Assembly (NCBI RefSeq): GCF_026230105.1
Contig: NC_079484.1
Location: forward strand, 11,671,805-11,735,804
DNA from: Diorhabda sublineata
Taxonomy: Eukaryota; Arthropoda; Insecta; Coleoptera; Chrysomelidae
Length of the DNA stretch: 64,000 bases
Direction of reading: 5' to 3'
Positions 45,301 to 58,229 of the stretch are shown here, piece by piece. The position numbers were made by a program, and so were the translations under genes. The notes beneath the pieces are model-generated. The model ran no database searches. It saw nothing but the letters and a program-made list of their open reading frames with translations, and was not told the origin of the DNA. Each line of letters opens with the position of its first letter. The first letter of the stretch is position 1.

Positions 45301-46590
45301 AGTCAACGATATTGTTAAAAAAGTTTCAGTTAAATTTTCCATCGTATCATCTGTTTGACAATAAAATGTTTTCGTCTACTAGGTTAGATTCATTTTCCAT
45401 ACTTCATAAATCTATGGAGGCAACTTCAGAGGAATCCATCCTACAATAAAAAATGTGCTATAGTATATTAAAAATGTAAACTATATGTTCTAGAATATAA
45501 CAGAACAGTGACATAAATAATTTCATTTTTTTTTCTTTTAATTTTCCGTTCATATCGCTAGGCTTTTGATTTTGAGGAACTCGAATCATGGTCTTTATAC
45601 ACTATATTTCTAGAAAGAATCGAAGGATTATTACCATTCCTCAGTTTAGCAGGTTTTCCTATATTGTTTAAATGTTAACATCTTCAAAAAGCCATTCATA
45701 TTATAATTTACCAGTTATACAATGATTAAAACACACACGAGCATTCTTCAATTCCATTACGCTGGTGAAATCACGTTTTATAGCTTTTAACCTTTTGTTT
45801 TGTCGCTTTAAAACTAAGTTATTTAATTCGGTTTTATACCTTAAATAGGTCACTGATCGTAAGCGAAAAAATTTAAATTTATCATGGTTACTTTTCATTC
45901 CATACTGAAAACACTAGAGCAATGAGGCATGCTTTAGTCTTGAAATGAGTATTTTAATAAAACTCTTAAATTATTCCAACTACAACACAAAACTATACAA
46001 AACTAACAGAACAATATTCTTTGTTTGTCTTCCAGCAGTCATATTGTTTTAGTTTTAGTGGTTTATCTCTGCATATATTATTATAATTCTTAACCAATTA
46101 ACAAAACAATAATAGGTGAATTTATAATATAACAATTACTTCAATTCCATACGTTTTAGATAATCCCATGAAAATTTCTATGAGGGTTCAATTGATCGAG
46201 GATTAAACGACCAGAAAATATAACTTAAACAATTTCTGATCACACAAATTTTCTTTTTTAAAAGGTCTAGGGTTATTTTGGTGATTATTGTCGGCCTATC
46301 TAGCTTACATACCTCTATAAATTAATATGGGGGTGACAAAACTTGTTAGGAAGCTAACGAAGTTTATAACATGCAGTCATAATTAGGGAAATTAAATGAC
46401 CAGTGGCGTTGTTGCCAATACCATCTTATCTATTCTCTCAATTTTCATGAGTTTAGCAGATCGTATGTACAGTCTTTGAAGAGAGAATAGAAGAAAAAGG
46501 TTATGTAAATTTGTGAAATATTCAATAGTTTTTTGTTAAAACCCACTCACTTTTTCATTAACTAATACTGGATCTTAAGGACTGTGTCGA
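42350..46590. other. No gene seen over about 4 kb
   Basis: No convincing exon, RNA gene or transposon protein. Small inverted repeats exist, for example ACCAATACTGCC/GGTAGTATTGGT near 44310. About 42660-42850 is GC-richer without a frame. It may be intron or intergenic. Confidence 0.4.
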
Positions 46591-46639
46591 TTGACACCAT
46601 CCGACTTTATCGATCGACTATGTCGAAGAAGTGTGGACG

Positions 46640-46815
46640 TTACATTTATTTATATGTATCTTTATCGGAGTTATCCAAGGGACCCAAGTAAACCGAACTA
46701 TAATAATAAAAGACATGAGGGACTTATGGAAATAGCAGTGACTTTCGGCATTGAAAAACAAGAGAAATTTAGAAATTTACAAAGCCAATTTACCAGAGAA
46801 TGTCGGTGGACACAT
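46640..46815 (+). pseudogene. MADF-like domain fragment
   Basis: The plus strand reads FIYMYLYRSYPRDPSKPNYN, then NNKRHEGLMEIAVTFGIEKQ and EKFRNLQSQFTRECRW. The order of YRSxPxLWDPxxPxYxNK, ALxEIA and KxKxLRxxFxRE is that of a MADF (Myb/SANT-like) DNA-binding domain. The tryptophan of the LWDP motif is lost and no BESS motif, start codon or splice site is evident. It could be a decayed transcription-factor paralogue or the accessory gene of a PIF/Harbinger transposon. Confidence 0.5.
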
Positions 46816-46929
46816 CCACATGTACTGGTAAATGTAGACAGGCCGAAAGTCGAACGTGTCGATCGATTGTCAGTATTCAAAAATTCAACAACTTTTCAGT
46901 ACAACTTAACCGTCTACTTTGATTGATCT

Positions 46930-48754
46930 TTAGAACAGCTCTACAATATGATGCGCTGTTTTCAATTGTCAGATTTAACTATAGAACAATATTCTTCTAT
47001 AACTCTGTAGCATTGTCGAATTCATTTAGGTTAATAACTAAGAGGTTATAAGCAACATTTGCATTTAGGTATGAGGGAAACTCAGTATAATTTAAATCGA
47101 TAATGGCCTGAATAATAAATTAGCATCGGCATTAATGATACGGATACATTATTGGTTTTTATCCTCACCGCAAACAGAAAAATCACCCCTCGCATTCGAA
47201 CATTACACAGCTATCGTCGAGTTGTACCTAATGTCAATGATTCCCCCGACCAACTTAACTCGTGGCTATTTTCAATAGAAGTAAAGAATCAGAGGAATGA
47301 TTGTCCAAAACTTTTGTTTTGATATTGGAAATTTATTAGCAAAACCTGTTTTAGTTTTTATCTTGATTTTATTCTTATTTTGATATTAATGATGTATAAA
47401 TACGCAAAGTGTCAATATTATATTTTGATAAATACTAAAAGAAGTCGAAATAAAACATTTTTATCTGTCTTTCAAAAATTATAAAAGAGACTAATTTTAA
47501 AACAGCAGAGACCTAAAATCAATATATATATACATATTGTTATGGTATGAATATATCCAAAATAAATTATTAATTAATAATAAGATATAAATAAAGCAAT
47601 AAGTTCAGTTCTGTTATTCGGTGATTTAGAGCAGTTTATCACAATAAAATAAATAACATTCTTTATATTAAGTTTTGGCCAACACTATATTCTAAATTAT
47701 TATTTAATTTTGACAAATCCTGTATAATCAAAGAATTTAATCCATAAATTGACAGATAAAAACAGGAGCACCAACTTCAAAAATTTATGTGATATACCAA
47801 CATAAATTTTAAGGTTATAAATGATAAAATATAAAAATTTTGATAACTGCAATGATAAAATTAATAACATAGGAATGAAATAAATACAACAAAGAAATTA
47901 TAGAATAATATTATTTGAATAAAGTCACAATAATTTAAAAATTTAGAAATGACAATTTAGTAACTAACTTTTAAAATAAATATCATTGGTTAAAAAAAAA
48001 AAATTAAGAAAAGAATAAACAACGAGAAAGAAAAGGTTTTTTTTTGCAAGAGAAAAAAGAGTAAAATAATTTTAATTGAAATTTAAAAAATTAAAATCTT
48101 GATAAGAAAGGCATAAAATATTCAAAGGATTGATAATTAATACTTGTATAAGTGTAGTAATAAGAAATTAGTGAAAACAATTAAATAAAGTGAAATAAGT
48201 GAGAATACTCACAAAGGGACAATTTCCAAGATAAAGAAGTTGTGAAAAGGAAAAGAACAGGAATGGAACTACAGCGGAGTATCTGTTTATTCTGCAAGGC
48301 CGTAACAATTTCCAATTAAAAAAAAAAAATTAAAAATACAACATAACAAACACTTAAGGTACTGTTCTATTAAGTTTAAGTATTTCTTTTAGTATATAAT
48401 ATTTGAGTTCACATTTCCATATAATTTAGTTTTATGAGTGTAATTACGAGTATGAATGAATGAATGAATGTTTGTAAAAAAAAATCATTATAATAACTAG
48501 TTAAGAAATTGTATATTTTGAATATTTTATTCATTATAAAGAACAGACCCGGTCTTAAAACTATTATCATCTGACCTTATAACCATAACAATTTATCGCA
48601 ATAAAATTTTTTAATTTGACCTCACAATATAATACCCTGAGAATAAAAAAAAAATAATAATAACATAATAAAATAAAGAAATTCAAATAATTATTAATGG
48701 CGCCCAAATTAAAATCTGATTTTATTTAAAAAAAAAAAAAATTTTATAAAAATA
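46930..48754. other. Very A/T-rich, no gene
   Basis: Especially A-rich from about 47500 to 48750, with homopolymer A runs and an (ATGA)n patch near 48455. ATTGTTATGGTATGA at 47526-47545 resembles the arm of the palindrome at 48755. Confidence 0.5.
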
Positions 48755-48777
48755 AACATTACACATTATCATACCAT

Positions 48778-48843
<66 letters not shown>

Positions 48844-48866
48844 TTGGTATGATAATGTGTAATGTT
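48755..48866. repeat. 112-bp near-perfect palindrome with (TA)29 core
   Basis: The left arm 48755-48781 (AACATTACACATTATCATAC + CATAACA) and the right arm 48840-48866 are inverted copies with one mismatch. The (TA)n core 48782-48839 is centred on the same point. Confidence 0.95.
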
Positions 48867-48893
48867 ATTATTATTATATAATATATAATTGTG

Positions 48894-49036
48894 AAGTCTT
48901 TGCCAGCTATATTATGAGCTGTTTCTTATTGGGAACGTAGCAAGGAAACACCAAAGTGGACTAACTATTTTTCAAGCTTTGGTGTTTCATTGCCACGCTC
49001 CTAATAAGAAACCGCTCATAATATAGCTGGCAGACT
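48894..49036. repeat. 143-bp foldback hairpin
   Basis: Arms 48894-48956 and 48977-49036 are inverted copies with a few mismatches and a 3-base length difference. Shared blocks are GCCAGCTATATTATGAGC, GTTTCTTATT and GAAACACCAAAG. The loop is about 20 bp. It may be a small foldback MITE or, if transcribed, a pre-miRNA-like or hairpin RNA. Confidence 0.9.
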
Positions 49037-49039
49037 TTT

Positions 49040-49660
49040 TTATTTCTTAGACCTTTTGATAATATAAGTTTCGAATTTAGGTGGTAAAAATATAGTTCAA
49101 TTGATTGTAATGTTTACAGAATATGAACCAATTAAAATTATAAATTATTTATCAAATGAAGATTTAGAATATACACAAATTATATAATTGTATATGTGAA
49201 CTATTGAGACAGTGAATCAAAAACAATTATATTTAAAAAAAACTGGAAAACTGATTATGTAAATATCTATGGTTTCTATAAAACATTAGATAGTTTCACG
49301 TGGGAAAAATAGACGAACATATAAAAGGGGAAAGATTGTTAAAGAAACTCTCTTGTTTTTTGTCTCTTGAGATGAGAAGTGCTACTAAGTGAGAAGATTG
49401 ATTCCTGATTTCCTCAATTATATAGAGTGAAGCTGTTTGCTGACAACCTGAGGAAGCAATTGTGAAATTATATTTGTGAATTTAATTATAAACAGAAGGT
49501 CAGTGAATATTATTTATTATTGGAACAAATAAAAAAGGAACAATTATACATGTGCATTTTTTTATTCAATAGATTCACAATGAATTTGCAAGCATTTTCC
49601 CAGTTTCATTTTCTAATTTATAATTTCCATTCCAGAAGTAACACTTTCAAAATGCAGATT
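49040..49660. other. No gene seen
   Basis: AT-rich spacer. Confidence 0.4.
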
Positions 49661-49677
49661 CACACAACAGTCAGAAG

Positions 49678-50112
49678 TCGGATATATCCAAGTTGGCGAT
49701 TAGGGTGAATGTTGCAACACTTTGTACTCTATTTCCATTTCGCGTTTTGCGATAGTATTTTGAGCTGCGTGAGAGGTTCTATTATCTTGGTAGAAATAAT
49801 TGGTTTTATTGTGTCAACCAAGACTTTTTTCATGAATCTTACCGTTGATCCAAAAGATAATAATATTTTGTGTCAGCGTGAGGATCCAATAACAAAATTC
49901 CTTTTGCACCCTAAAAACTTTCTGGTCTGATTTCTAGACACAACTCTCGAGTATCGGGTTCGTAACCACTACTTGGCTTCTTGTTTTGATTCGGGATCCC
50001 AATGATTGACCCATGTTTCATCTACGGTTATAAAACCACGTACCTAACCTTTTAGTTCTTCGCATGTGTTTTTGTTAGGTGCACACATTTTGCACATATC
50101 TTTCTGAAATCC
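49678..50112 (-). pseudogene. Mariner-like transposase relic
   Basis: In minus-strand order: FRKICAKCVHL (WVP-type linker, Trp lost), FITVDETWVNHWDPESKQEA (first catalytic Asp intact), a scrambled middle, QDNRTSHAAQNTIAKREMEI (second catalytic motif) and VLQHSP...NLDISDF (third Asp region). NHWDPESKQE places it in a lineage different from copies A-C and from the irritans-like relics. Multiple frameshifts are present. Confidence 0.75.
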
Positions 50113-50179
50113 ACAACTTCGACCAGAATATTGCACACATTGTCTAATGAGATGCATGGGGCTACCACTAAATTAGATT

Positions 50180-51390
50180 ATTGGTTGATAAAAAAGCTGA
50201 TTTATCTTCTTTAAATCGCGACGGAAGGTAGGAATTGAGCAATATCGCTGAAAGTTGTATTGAGATATTAATGAAAAACAAATTATTGTAAATCTTAAAA
50301 GTAAATTTATAATAACAATACAAATGAATTATTTTCATGTGTTATTAATGTTTGTAGTGTGTCAATAATTTCACAATTAAGATTTCTGTGAGATATTCTG
50401 CACAGTATAATATACAATTAATTTTTCATAGAGGGAATGGCGAACCTGCTCCGATAAAGACAAAAACGTGGCGGCCGGAAAAGTGAAAAGAAGTTGTTTG
50501 GAATATTCAATAGTGTGTTTTCTTTAGGACAAAACAACTTTTCACTCTTTAATAATCGTCACAACTAAAATTCATGATTTGATTGACCACTTCACCACGG
50601 TAGCCTCAAAGCTTCACTTTTAAGGGAATTTTCATCAAACGACTATATTGAGAAATAAAAATCGTTGTGGAAGAAAAATGTTTTATCTTTTTTTTAGGGG
50701 AGAAACTTTTAGACTTCTTTCTCAATTATTCTTACCAATAGCAATGGGATGCTGCCATAAAAATAAAACATGTGGATTCAGAAATTGATTGGAAAATGTC
50801 TTATTTTACTGAAGTTTTAGGAGATAATTTTATTCAATTTACCAACTAAACTTTTCCAAATAAAAAATATATTTTGACAGTTTAATTCGTATATGAGCTC
50901 ACTACGTCCTTATTTCTTTGGTAGTCCCCTCCGCTTGTTAAAAGTGTAAATATGTGCCAGTAGGCATTGCCCACGAAATATCTCTCCCCCTTTTTATATC
51001 TGCATGGCAGGACGGCAAGGAACCCTCGAAAAGGGACAAAACCATTATATTAGATGATGTTGGCCCATTCATATGCATTCAAATTGAAATCATGGAATTA
51101 AATGTGGGGTAAATCATCACCCACGTCGCAACACTTTGTTCTTATTTATTCCAACGAAAGAAAAGATACAAAAGGATTTAATAGGAATAACTGTAGATAA
51201 ACTGCAACAATAATAAACGAAATTATATGTATCCTTAATCCAACAGGATAATTCAGTAGGAAAGAAAAACCATAAAAAATATTCGATAATAAAAATTATT
51301 GTCAAAAGTAAACTTTTAAGTACATTTTTTAATTTTTTGAAAGAGCCAGAAGTCGCATGATAATACATTTTATTATTAAGGCGAAGTTGG
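50180..51390. other. No gene seen
   Basis: AT-rich. A short inverted repeat (AGTGAAAAGAAGTTGTTT / AACAACTTTTCACT) lies at about 50487-50555. No coding signal. Confidence 0.35.
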
Positions 51391-51394
51391 ATTG

Positions 51395-51600
51395 ACTTTT
51401 AGTATATAAAAACTCTCGAATAAAAAGCGACTTGTGGCATGGCGCATTGTCATGATGAAGAAGAAAGCCTATTCTTTCTACAAAGGTTCCACACACGTTC
51501 CGGTAAATAGTTTTCACGAACACACTATGCCGTCATAAACGAAGAAAACAATAACCATAAAAGCATAACCTTGGTCTTCAACGTTAATAGACGGACCTTT
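51395..51600 (-). pseudogene. Mariner-like transposase fragment
   Basis: The minus strand reads RSINVEDQGYAFMVIVFFVY, KTIYRNVCGTFVERIGF, LLHHDNAPCHKSLFIREFL and YTKSQSN. LHHDNAPCHKSL is the second catalytic motif of an MLE lineage found widely in arthropods. Downstream the third motif is not recognisable. A single catalytic Asp remains. Confidence 0.65.
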
Positions 51601-51629
51601 TTAAGGGGAGCTAGTCCTTGTTTTTTTAT

Positions 51630-54520
51630 TACAAACTCCGAATTTTTGTCTCAGATTAGTAGCCATAGACATCAATAACAGTCCAATTGTAAAAAGACTT
51701 GTGAGCTACTAAGTATTTTTACCGCATTTTTTATAATAAAAATGTGCTATTCTAGCGTTTTGTCCGTCCTTCCGTCTATAGCAGCGATGTCTCCTCACAG
51801 GAAGCATGTAGCGAGCTTTTATGCATTTAATTCCTGTATAGCCGTAGATATACCGAAACGAAAGAAATTTTGGTCATTATTAGGAAGAAATTAATTAAAT
51901 TAACCAAAATTTGATTCCATTGGCCAAATGACCTCAAATGACAATAGACGTCAATTGGCTACAACGGACGTCAATTCCTGTTATTTGAGGTCATTTTTTA
52001 TTTCATAAACAAATTATTATGACCATTGTCAAGAAGTAAAGAGAACAACATTTGAAACAAATGGAATTATTGTTATTTTTCTTGTTTTATACTTGTCAGG
52101 GAAACTTTTATAAATTAAGAGTTTAGTTAATATTACTGATTGCTAACGTAAAAACTGTGCTTTAGTCACTCGCACCGAGAGTGAGACGTCTTTTTTACTT
52201 GTCTGATCACACCTTAAATCACATTTTAAATGTAAATTTCTTAACTATTTACTACTTACACGTTAATATTAAAGTCCGAAATAGGTCGAAACATTAATTT
52301 TAAATCAGATGAGAAATAAAATCAAGATGATTTATCAACAAACATTGTTTATATACAGCTATTTATTAAGCTATAAAAATTATGTATTAGGTTTATCTAT
52401 CAAATACACTCGATATAAACAGATTACGTCAGGAATTCATTTATTAACTGTACATGTATATTTTTTTTGTTTATGTTATATTTCTACGAAAAGTACACAT
52501 TTTTTAACCCTCCTATATCTTTTGTCGCGAATAAAGGTGATTAAAAATATATTAGAGATAATATGCAAGAAATGAATCAGATTTTGAAAAATTTATTTCA
52601 CAAAATTAACACAGAATGAGGCAGAGAAAATAGTTGATCTATAATATTTAACAGGATCCCTCACATATTAAGGAAAAATTGAGACATCAATTTTCAAAAA
52701 AAGTAGTAGTAAGTTTTTTATAAAACAATTTTCTGTATCTCTTATCAGTACACCTCTGTAATAAAAATTACCAACGAACAAAACTCTATCTAAAATATGA
52801 ACTGGCATAGAAATCAATCATTAACAATATGTTTATTGAACGAAAAGTATGTTTAGTTAAGTAAATCAATATTTACTCCTATTTTATTTCAACTCCATTA
52901 AAATAAACAGTAAAAATATCATTGTATACACTTCAAAGACAGTAAACACTGGACTCTATTTGCTTTGAACAAACTTTCAAAACAAATTTATTATTGTTAC
53001 AAATATAATTTCGGAAAAGTTAAAATAGCTTGACTTAACTGATGAGTTGGATTCTGATCTTTATAATTTAAGGACGAAATTTGTTTTCAATTGCTGGTGT
53101 AGTTAATGAGGTTTTATTCAATTACAAATTAAATTTGAATATTTCAAATCATAAGCCAGTACGTCGGAAAGAAAATAGTTGATTATGAAACCAAAAATGC
53201 CGATTTAGTATTTTAATAATTTAAAAATGAACATTAGTCAAATTTAACGATTATTATTAATCTCTTACAATTCAAATTCACATAATAGAGTGAAAGTGAC
53301 ATAAATATTTGAAGGTTGCCGTTTGGGAACTAATACAATTGACACATTGTTCAATGTTTATCAAGGATCTCAAAAGATCCTAATGGTGAACAATACAAAT
53401 GTCAAACTAAGGCACCGTGTGCGAACTAGTGACCAAAATTCATATAGGGGCCTTGCATCATTTGATTTTAAACGTCGTTATACGATAAACGACATTTATT
53501 TCTGCCCAGTCGTTCTATGCCTTTTTCGAGGCCTTTGCACAATTTATGATAATAGACAATAATTATTTTATTGAATATCTTAAAATAATAGTAGTTTACG
53601 TAACAAGTCCCATGAGAACTGTCCATATAGGAGTATTACATATATGGTTCTACTACTCAAACCAAAAATTTAACGAATAGTTCTTTTTTGTAATTTGAAG
53701 ATAGATTCGAAAAGTTGCAATCTACAAGACCACTAGGAAGGCAAACCATAACGAAGTTGCGATTCAACAACGAGTAGTAAGTTGCTCAGACACAAATTTA
53801 AGCGCAAAACAAGCAGAGGATAATTTGTTTGCCAAATTTTCCACATGTACAGACCTATGAAGGGCACCGTCAATATTTAGATCAAGAAACTTGATCGAAT
53901 TTGAGGATCGTATCAAGTTTTAGAGTTGGTAAAGCTCCTTTATGGGTTAGATAAATATTATGAAATTTTGAATTGAAACGTCGCGTCGTTTAGCTATCGG
54001 TTGGTTAATTTTATTTGGTGAAATATTTGTAGAGTTAAACGTATATTAAAAAAATAATGTGAGTTTTTTTAAACCGCTGTTTATTAAAAAATGATTCAAG
54101 TACCTGATAGTGTTTATTTTAACTTTTATTCTCTCCAATAAAATAAAATCGTGCTTTTCTAACGTTAAAGAATAATAAGAGTTTTACACAATATAATTTT
54201 ATTTACTATATACTTTGTTAACATTAGTTTTGTTCATATTAGAAAAGAAGAAGAAATAGAAGAAGCCGAAGTATCAGATGACTGTGAATCTGACAAATTT
54301 TCTCATAATTTTCAATAGTTGTAAATTGTTACAACAGCGATGGTAAATTTTATATGTGTAATTATATTATCTACAATTTTTGTTTGATCTAATTATATGG
54401 TAAAACTACAAAGATTGTTTAATAAATTTTAGACCTAACGAAGAAACAAGACATTTTTTCCATAACCAATTTTATTTTAGTTCTGTACACTCAGTCCAAT
54501 GATGTAACTTTTTATTTATT
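51630..54520. other. No gene seen
   Basis: AT-rich. A small inverted repeat around AAATGACCTCAAAT / ATTTGAGGTCATTT is at 51926-51997. No exon is supported. Confidence 0.35.
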
Positions 54521-54524
54521 TTAA

Positions 54525-55350
54525 ATAATAGTTATATCCATAAAGTAAGAGTTGCAGAATCACAGACAAATAGTTCTCTTCACTGTATTGTAATTTTTTG
54601 ACCTTCAAAAGAAGTGTTCTGTATTTTTCATGCAGAAGGCTCATTTTTGAGACCTCAAAATGGAAACTAGAAAATCAGGTTTCATAGTGAGGATGCGAGA
54701 ATGATAGTTCTGTAGACTGTGCCGGTTAGAATTCGAGATAAAATGAATTGCTTTGATGATTAAGAATAGAACGCCATTTTTTTACGATGGGATGGGATTG
54801 GGGTTACAGGAGCAGAAGGACAGGGTCGAAGACCTAGGCATTAACGTGCAAAGTGATCAATTCTCAAGTGCTACAGATTGCTGCCAGAGTGTCGTCGAAT
54901 GCTACCTGCTTCACTCCAAAAACGTATCGCCTAACTTAATCAATACTCAATACTCAAGTATATTCTTCTTAGCATTCGGCGGCACTTTGGCATCATTCTA
55001 CATCACACCAGAATTTATCAGTCGGCCCGTTAATGTCTATGTCTTCGACCCTTGTCCTTGTAATCCCTGTAGCCCCAGTTTCCCTGTAAAAATAGCACTC
55101 TATTCTATTTTATTGAATCACTTCATTTTAGATCGATTCCTACCCGGCATCATTCTCGCATCCTCGGCATAAAATATGATTTATCACTTCCCATTATGAG
55201 GGAAGTGGTAAAGTGGGGAAGTGGGAAGGAAAAATGATCCCTTATAGAGCAGCACTCTGCATGAAAAGTACAGAGCACTTTTTTAAGGTTCAAAACATTA
55301 CAGCACTTTCTATGATCCCGGAACTCTTACTTTACACACATATAATTATT
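54525..55350. repeat. Large imperfect inverted repeat (foldback)
   Basis: The left arm (about 54525-54860) and right arm (about 54995-55350) match in inverted orientation over several blocks. These are TAAAGTAAGAG, TTTTCATGCAGA, GAGGATGCGAGAATGAT, AAAATGAA...AATAGA, TGGGG(T/C)TACAGG and GGTCGAAGAC. The match has indels, including an extra ~50 bp in the right arm around 55170-55250. The 139-codon frame at 54753-55172 runs across the loop and is not considered real. The right arm merges with the 3' end of the mariner relic at 55240. Confidence 0.8.
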
Positions 55351-55893
55351 GTCATCGTTCTCCTCAAAATAGGCATTTACGTATGCGATTGATAACGTCC
55401 TCGTTATCTCTCACCAGCAAGTGAAACTTTAAGGTTTAGGAAAAATGAAAAAGTCTATGACGGCCAGATCAGGCGAGTACGGTGGGTGGACAACCAATAT
55501 GTCAATTTTGTCATGCCGATTACCGATGTGAGAGAAGCTGCGTTGTTCTAATGGATAGCACCGAAGTGGAACGCTTCTCCCTTTACCTTATGAAACAATG
55601 ATGCGTAATTCTCTTCTGCTATTTTTAATGACAGTCAATGAACAAAATTCCACGACTTTCCCAAAAAACAGCCGGAATTACTTTTTCGGCCGATGAAACC
55701 GTTTCTGTCTTTTTTGGAACAGATTTCCCTTTCCAGACCACTGTCTTGGCTGTTTTTTCGTTTTAGGAGGGTAGTGGTGGATCCTGGTTTCATCTACAAT
55801 AATGAATCGACGCAAAAAATCGCACTTTTTTTGCTTAAACCGCATCTATAGGGTTTGGGAAATGTTCGAATATGCTTTTGATCAAAAGTTTTT
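55240..55893 (-). pseudogene. Irritans-like mariner transposase relic
   Basis: In minus-strand order: TFDQKHIRTFPKPYRC (post-HTH), RRFIIVDETRIHHY (first catalytic Asp; Trp to Arg), VPKKTETVSSAEKV, IPAVFWESRGILFID, a decayed second motif, HPPYSPDLAVIDFFIF (third Asp) and INAYFEENDDNYY. It covers about two thirds of a mariner transposase, with several stops and frameshifts and a lost second Asp block. It is closest in this window to the fragment at 38628-38830 and, more distantly, to 59633-60528. Confidence 0.8.
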
Positions 55894-55929
55894 CATTAAG
55901 AAAATACCAATTATTTTTTTAGTTTTCTC

Positions 55930-58195
55930 CCTATCATAGAGGTAGGGTCACCTTTTATGAAACATCCATACCATTGATTACTGTTTCAAATTTATATCAA
56001 TATATTTATTCTTTTTCCTAATCCAAGTTATTTAGTCCTAGAATAAAATGGAATCTGATAAATATTTCGAATAACAATATTATTCTTCCAAATTGATTTT
56101 TACTATTTATTTTATCCTATTAGCGAATTAATTATATAATAAAATTATTAGTTTTGTAATGTTCAATGTATTTCCCACAGTGACTCATGATCATTACAGT
56201 TTATTTTGTCTGCAGCTATATTATGTTTATGGCAAATGAAGATTATTATTATTTTAACTCTCTGTTTCCAATTTATCGGTTGAGTAGACGGTATTATTTT
56301 TTAAAACACTCATTTCCACTCTATTGTTCACAGCTCGAAAAATAATAACAAATATTAAAATAATAAACGTTCTGTACTGAAGAGAATCGATTGCCAACAA
56401 AAAACATTAGTCAATTACTGAAATCATGATTTCAATATTTACGATGCCATAAAAATATTAAAACTAACGAACATTTCGAAAAAGTTGAATCAATAAAATA
56501 TAAATAATACAATATACAAAAACTCAAGCAGGTTCGTATTTAGGATAATTTTACGGTATATGAATCCAATAAAATGGTAAAGTTTAAAAACTTAATCATT
56601 GCTGTTAATTTGACAACTAAAAATTTTATTATTTTTATTATATTTAAAAAAATATAAATGTTGGAAATCTGTTGTTTCTGAAAAGAATCACTAATCGATA
56701 TATTATCAAGTATGCAATAAAAGGTAAAACATTTCAAATTATGGATAAAATTTGGTAGTTCATTTTTCGGATAATAAATACACATTGTTTCTTGAAACAG
56801 TTTATCATCCATATCGATAGTTGGGCAATCATAAATTTCTGATTAAAATTTACCAACAATATCTGCAGGCATATTCATAAGCCTCGACATTTTTGAGCTT
56901 GTTGATGTTGATATTATTAGGTACACATTTTAGCAGATAGGCACTAATTTTTTAAAAACCCTATTACACCATTTCCCGGGTTTTTTAAATTGGTTCATTG
57001 AGCCCAACAATAACGTTTTTTACTTTCACTTGGCCTATATGTAGAGTTAAATTAAGAAACTCCCATAAAAGTTGAATTTGTCTAGCCTATACCTTTTGAT
57101 AGATCTAACTTCATTTTGGATAAAAATGAACATAAGGTGTTTCTCAAATAACCTTAATTTTACAAGAATAATGGTGTTTATTGCAAGTCGATAGGATTAG
57201 TATCAACAAACTTTAGAAGTTTGGAAATTTTTTATATAGCCCGAGATCCGTTCCAAATAGATACTACGTCATCAGAGCCGATTGTGTAGGAGAGTTGCCG
57301 GTCTGTTTGACAAGTCACTGACGACTAGGGGTTGATGTTTTGATAAAAATGGAGCAGGGGTTTTTCGTGGTTCTTCAAACAACTTACTCCAAATAAATTT
57401 CCCTGCAATGACTAGTTATTTTACCACAAATAACGATTTTATGACTGTTAAAATGCACAGCATAAACCAAATGAACAGACGGAACGATAGAATGACATAT
57501 TCATTAATATTTTATATGCACGGGATCTCTCAATTTTGAAATACCATGTGTTAAACAAATATATAACGTTTAATTTGGAGCAAATTCGACTTCGATTTTT
57601 TATACTTATGGTGTTGGAGTGAAAAAGTACCTAATTGTTATCATAAAATAGTTAAAATGAGACAGGGAAATACTATAAGTTATAGTTCCCTTGTTTATGC
57701 CAGATAACTAGCATAAGGTGTCAACTAACTTACATAAAAAATGTAGGTTTATAGAGGTTTTTATAAAAAAAGGATATGTCCGTACCACATTTTGAGGATT
57801 TCGTCATGATAAATCAGACCAATTTTATTTTTTAAATGAAAAAATACTCTAAGAGTCAAATTTGTCTTATGGTAAACGTGAATTTTGAAAATTTTTAGTT
57901 TTGAAAAACCGGTAGTGTTTTTTTTTTCTTTAGCAATATTCATGTTAGATGCAATGCAAAAAAAAACAAAAAAAGGAAATCACAAATAACACCTCAAAAC
58001 TACTACATTATTGATTCAAAAATATGTCAAGCTACCCTGTATTTTAAGTTTTACAAAATAACTTGTACTTGGTAAGACAGTATTCCTTTTACTGTCCTTT
58101 TTCATTGCATCCCACATTTCGTCAGGGATACTTAAAAATATTTTATTTGGTGCAGTAATAATGGAGTTGATACATTTTGGAAAAATACGATATTT
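55930..58195. other. No gene seen
   Basis: AT-rich spacer; possible intron of the minus-strand candidate first exon at 58205. Confidence 0.35.
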
Positions 58196-58204
58196 ATAAC
58201 TAAC

Positions 58205-58228
58205 CTTTGTCGATCCAGGCTTCGACAT
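58205..58228 (-). CDS. Candidate first coding exon (8 codons)
   Basis: The minus strand reads ATG at 58228, MSKPGSTK, then an excellent donor AAAG|GTTAGT at 58204. The preceding 150 bp are GC-richer than the surroundings and open as a likely 5' UTR, with a CRE-like TTACGTCA near 58340. The combination suggests the 5' end of a host gene transcribed leftward, with a long intron. No downstream exon is identified. A chance donor after an ATG cannot be excluded. Confidence 0.35.
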
Positions 58229-58229
58229 C

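Noticed and set aside
45701..45898. Basic 65-codon minus-strand frame
   Set aside because: Lys/Arg/Asn-rich composition expected from AT-rich DNA; no supporting signal.
53323..53562. 79-codon frame
   Set aside because: No motif, no splice signals and no homology recognised; kept out as probable chance.
54753..55172. 139-codon open frame
   Set aside because: It crosses the loop and both arms of an inverted repeat, has no conserved motif, and arises from the repeat structure.
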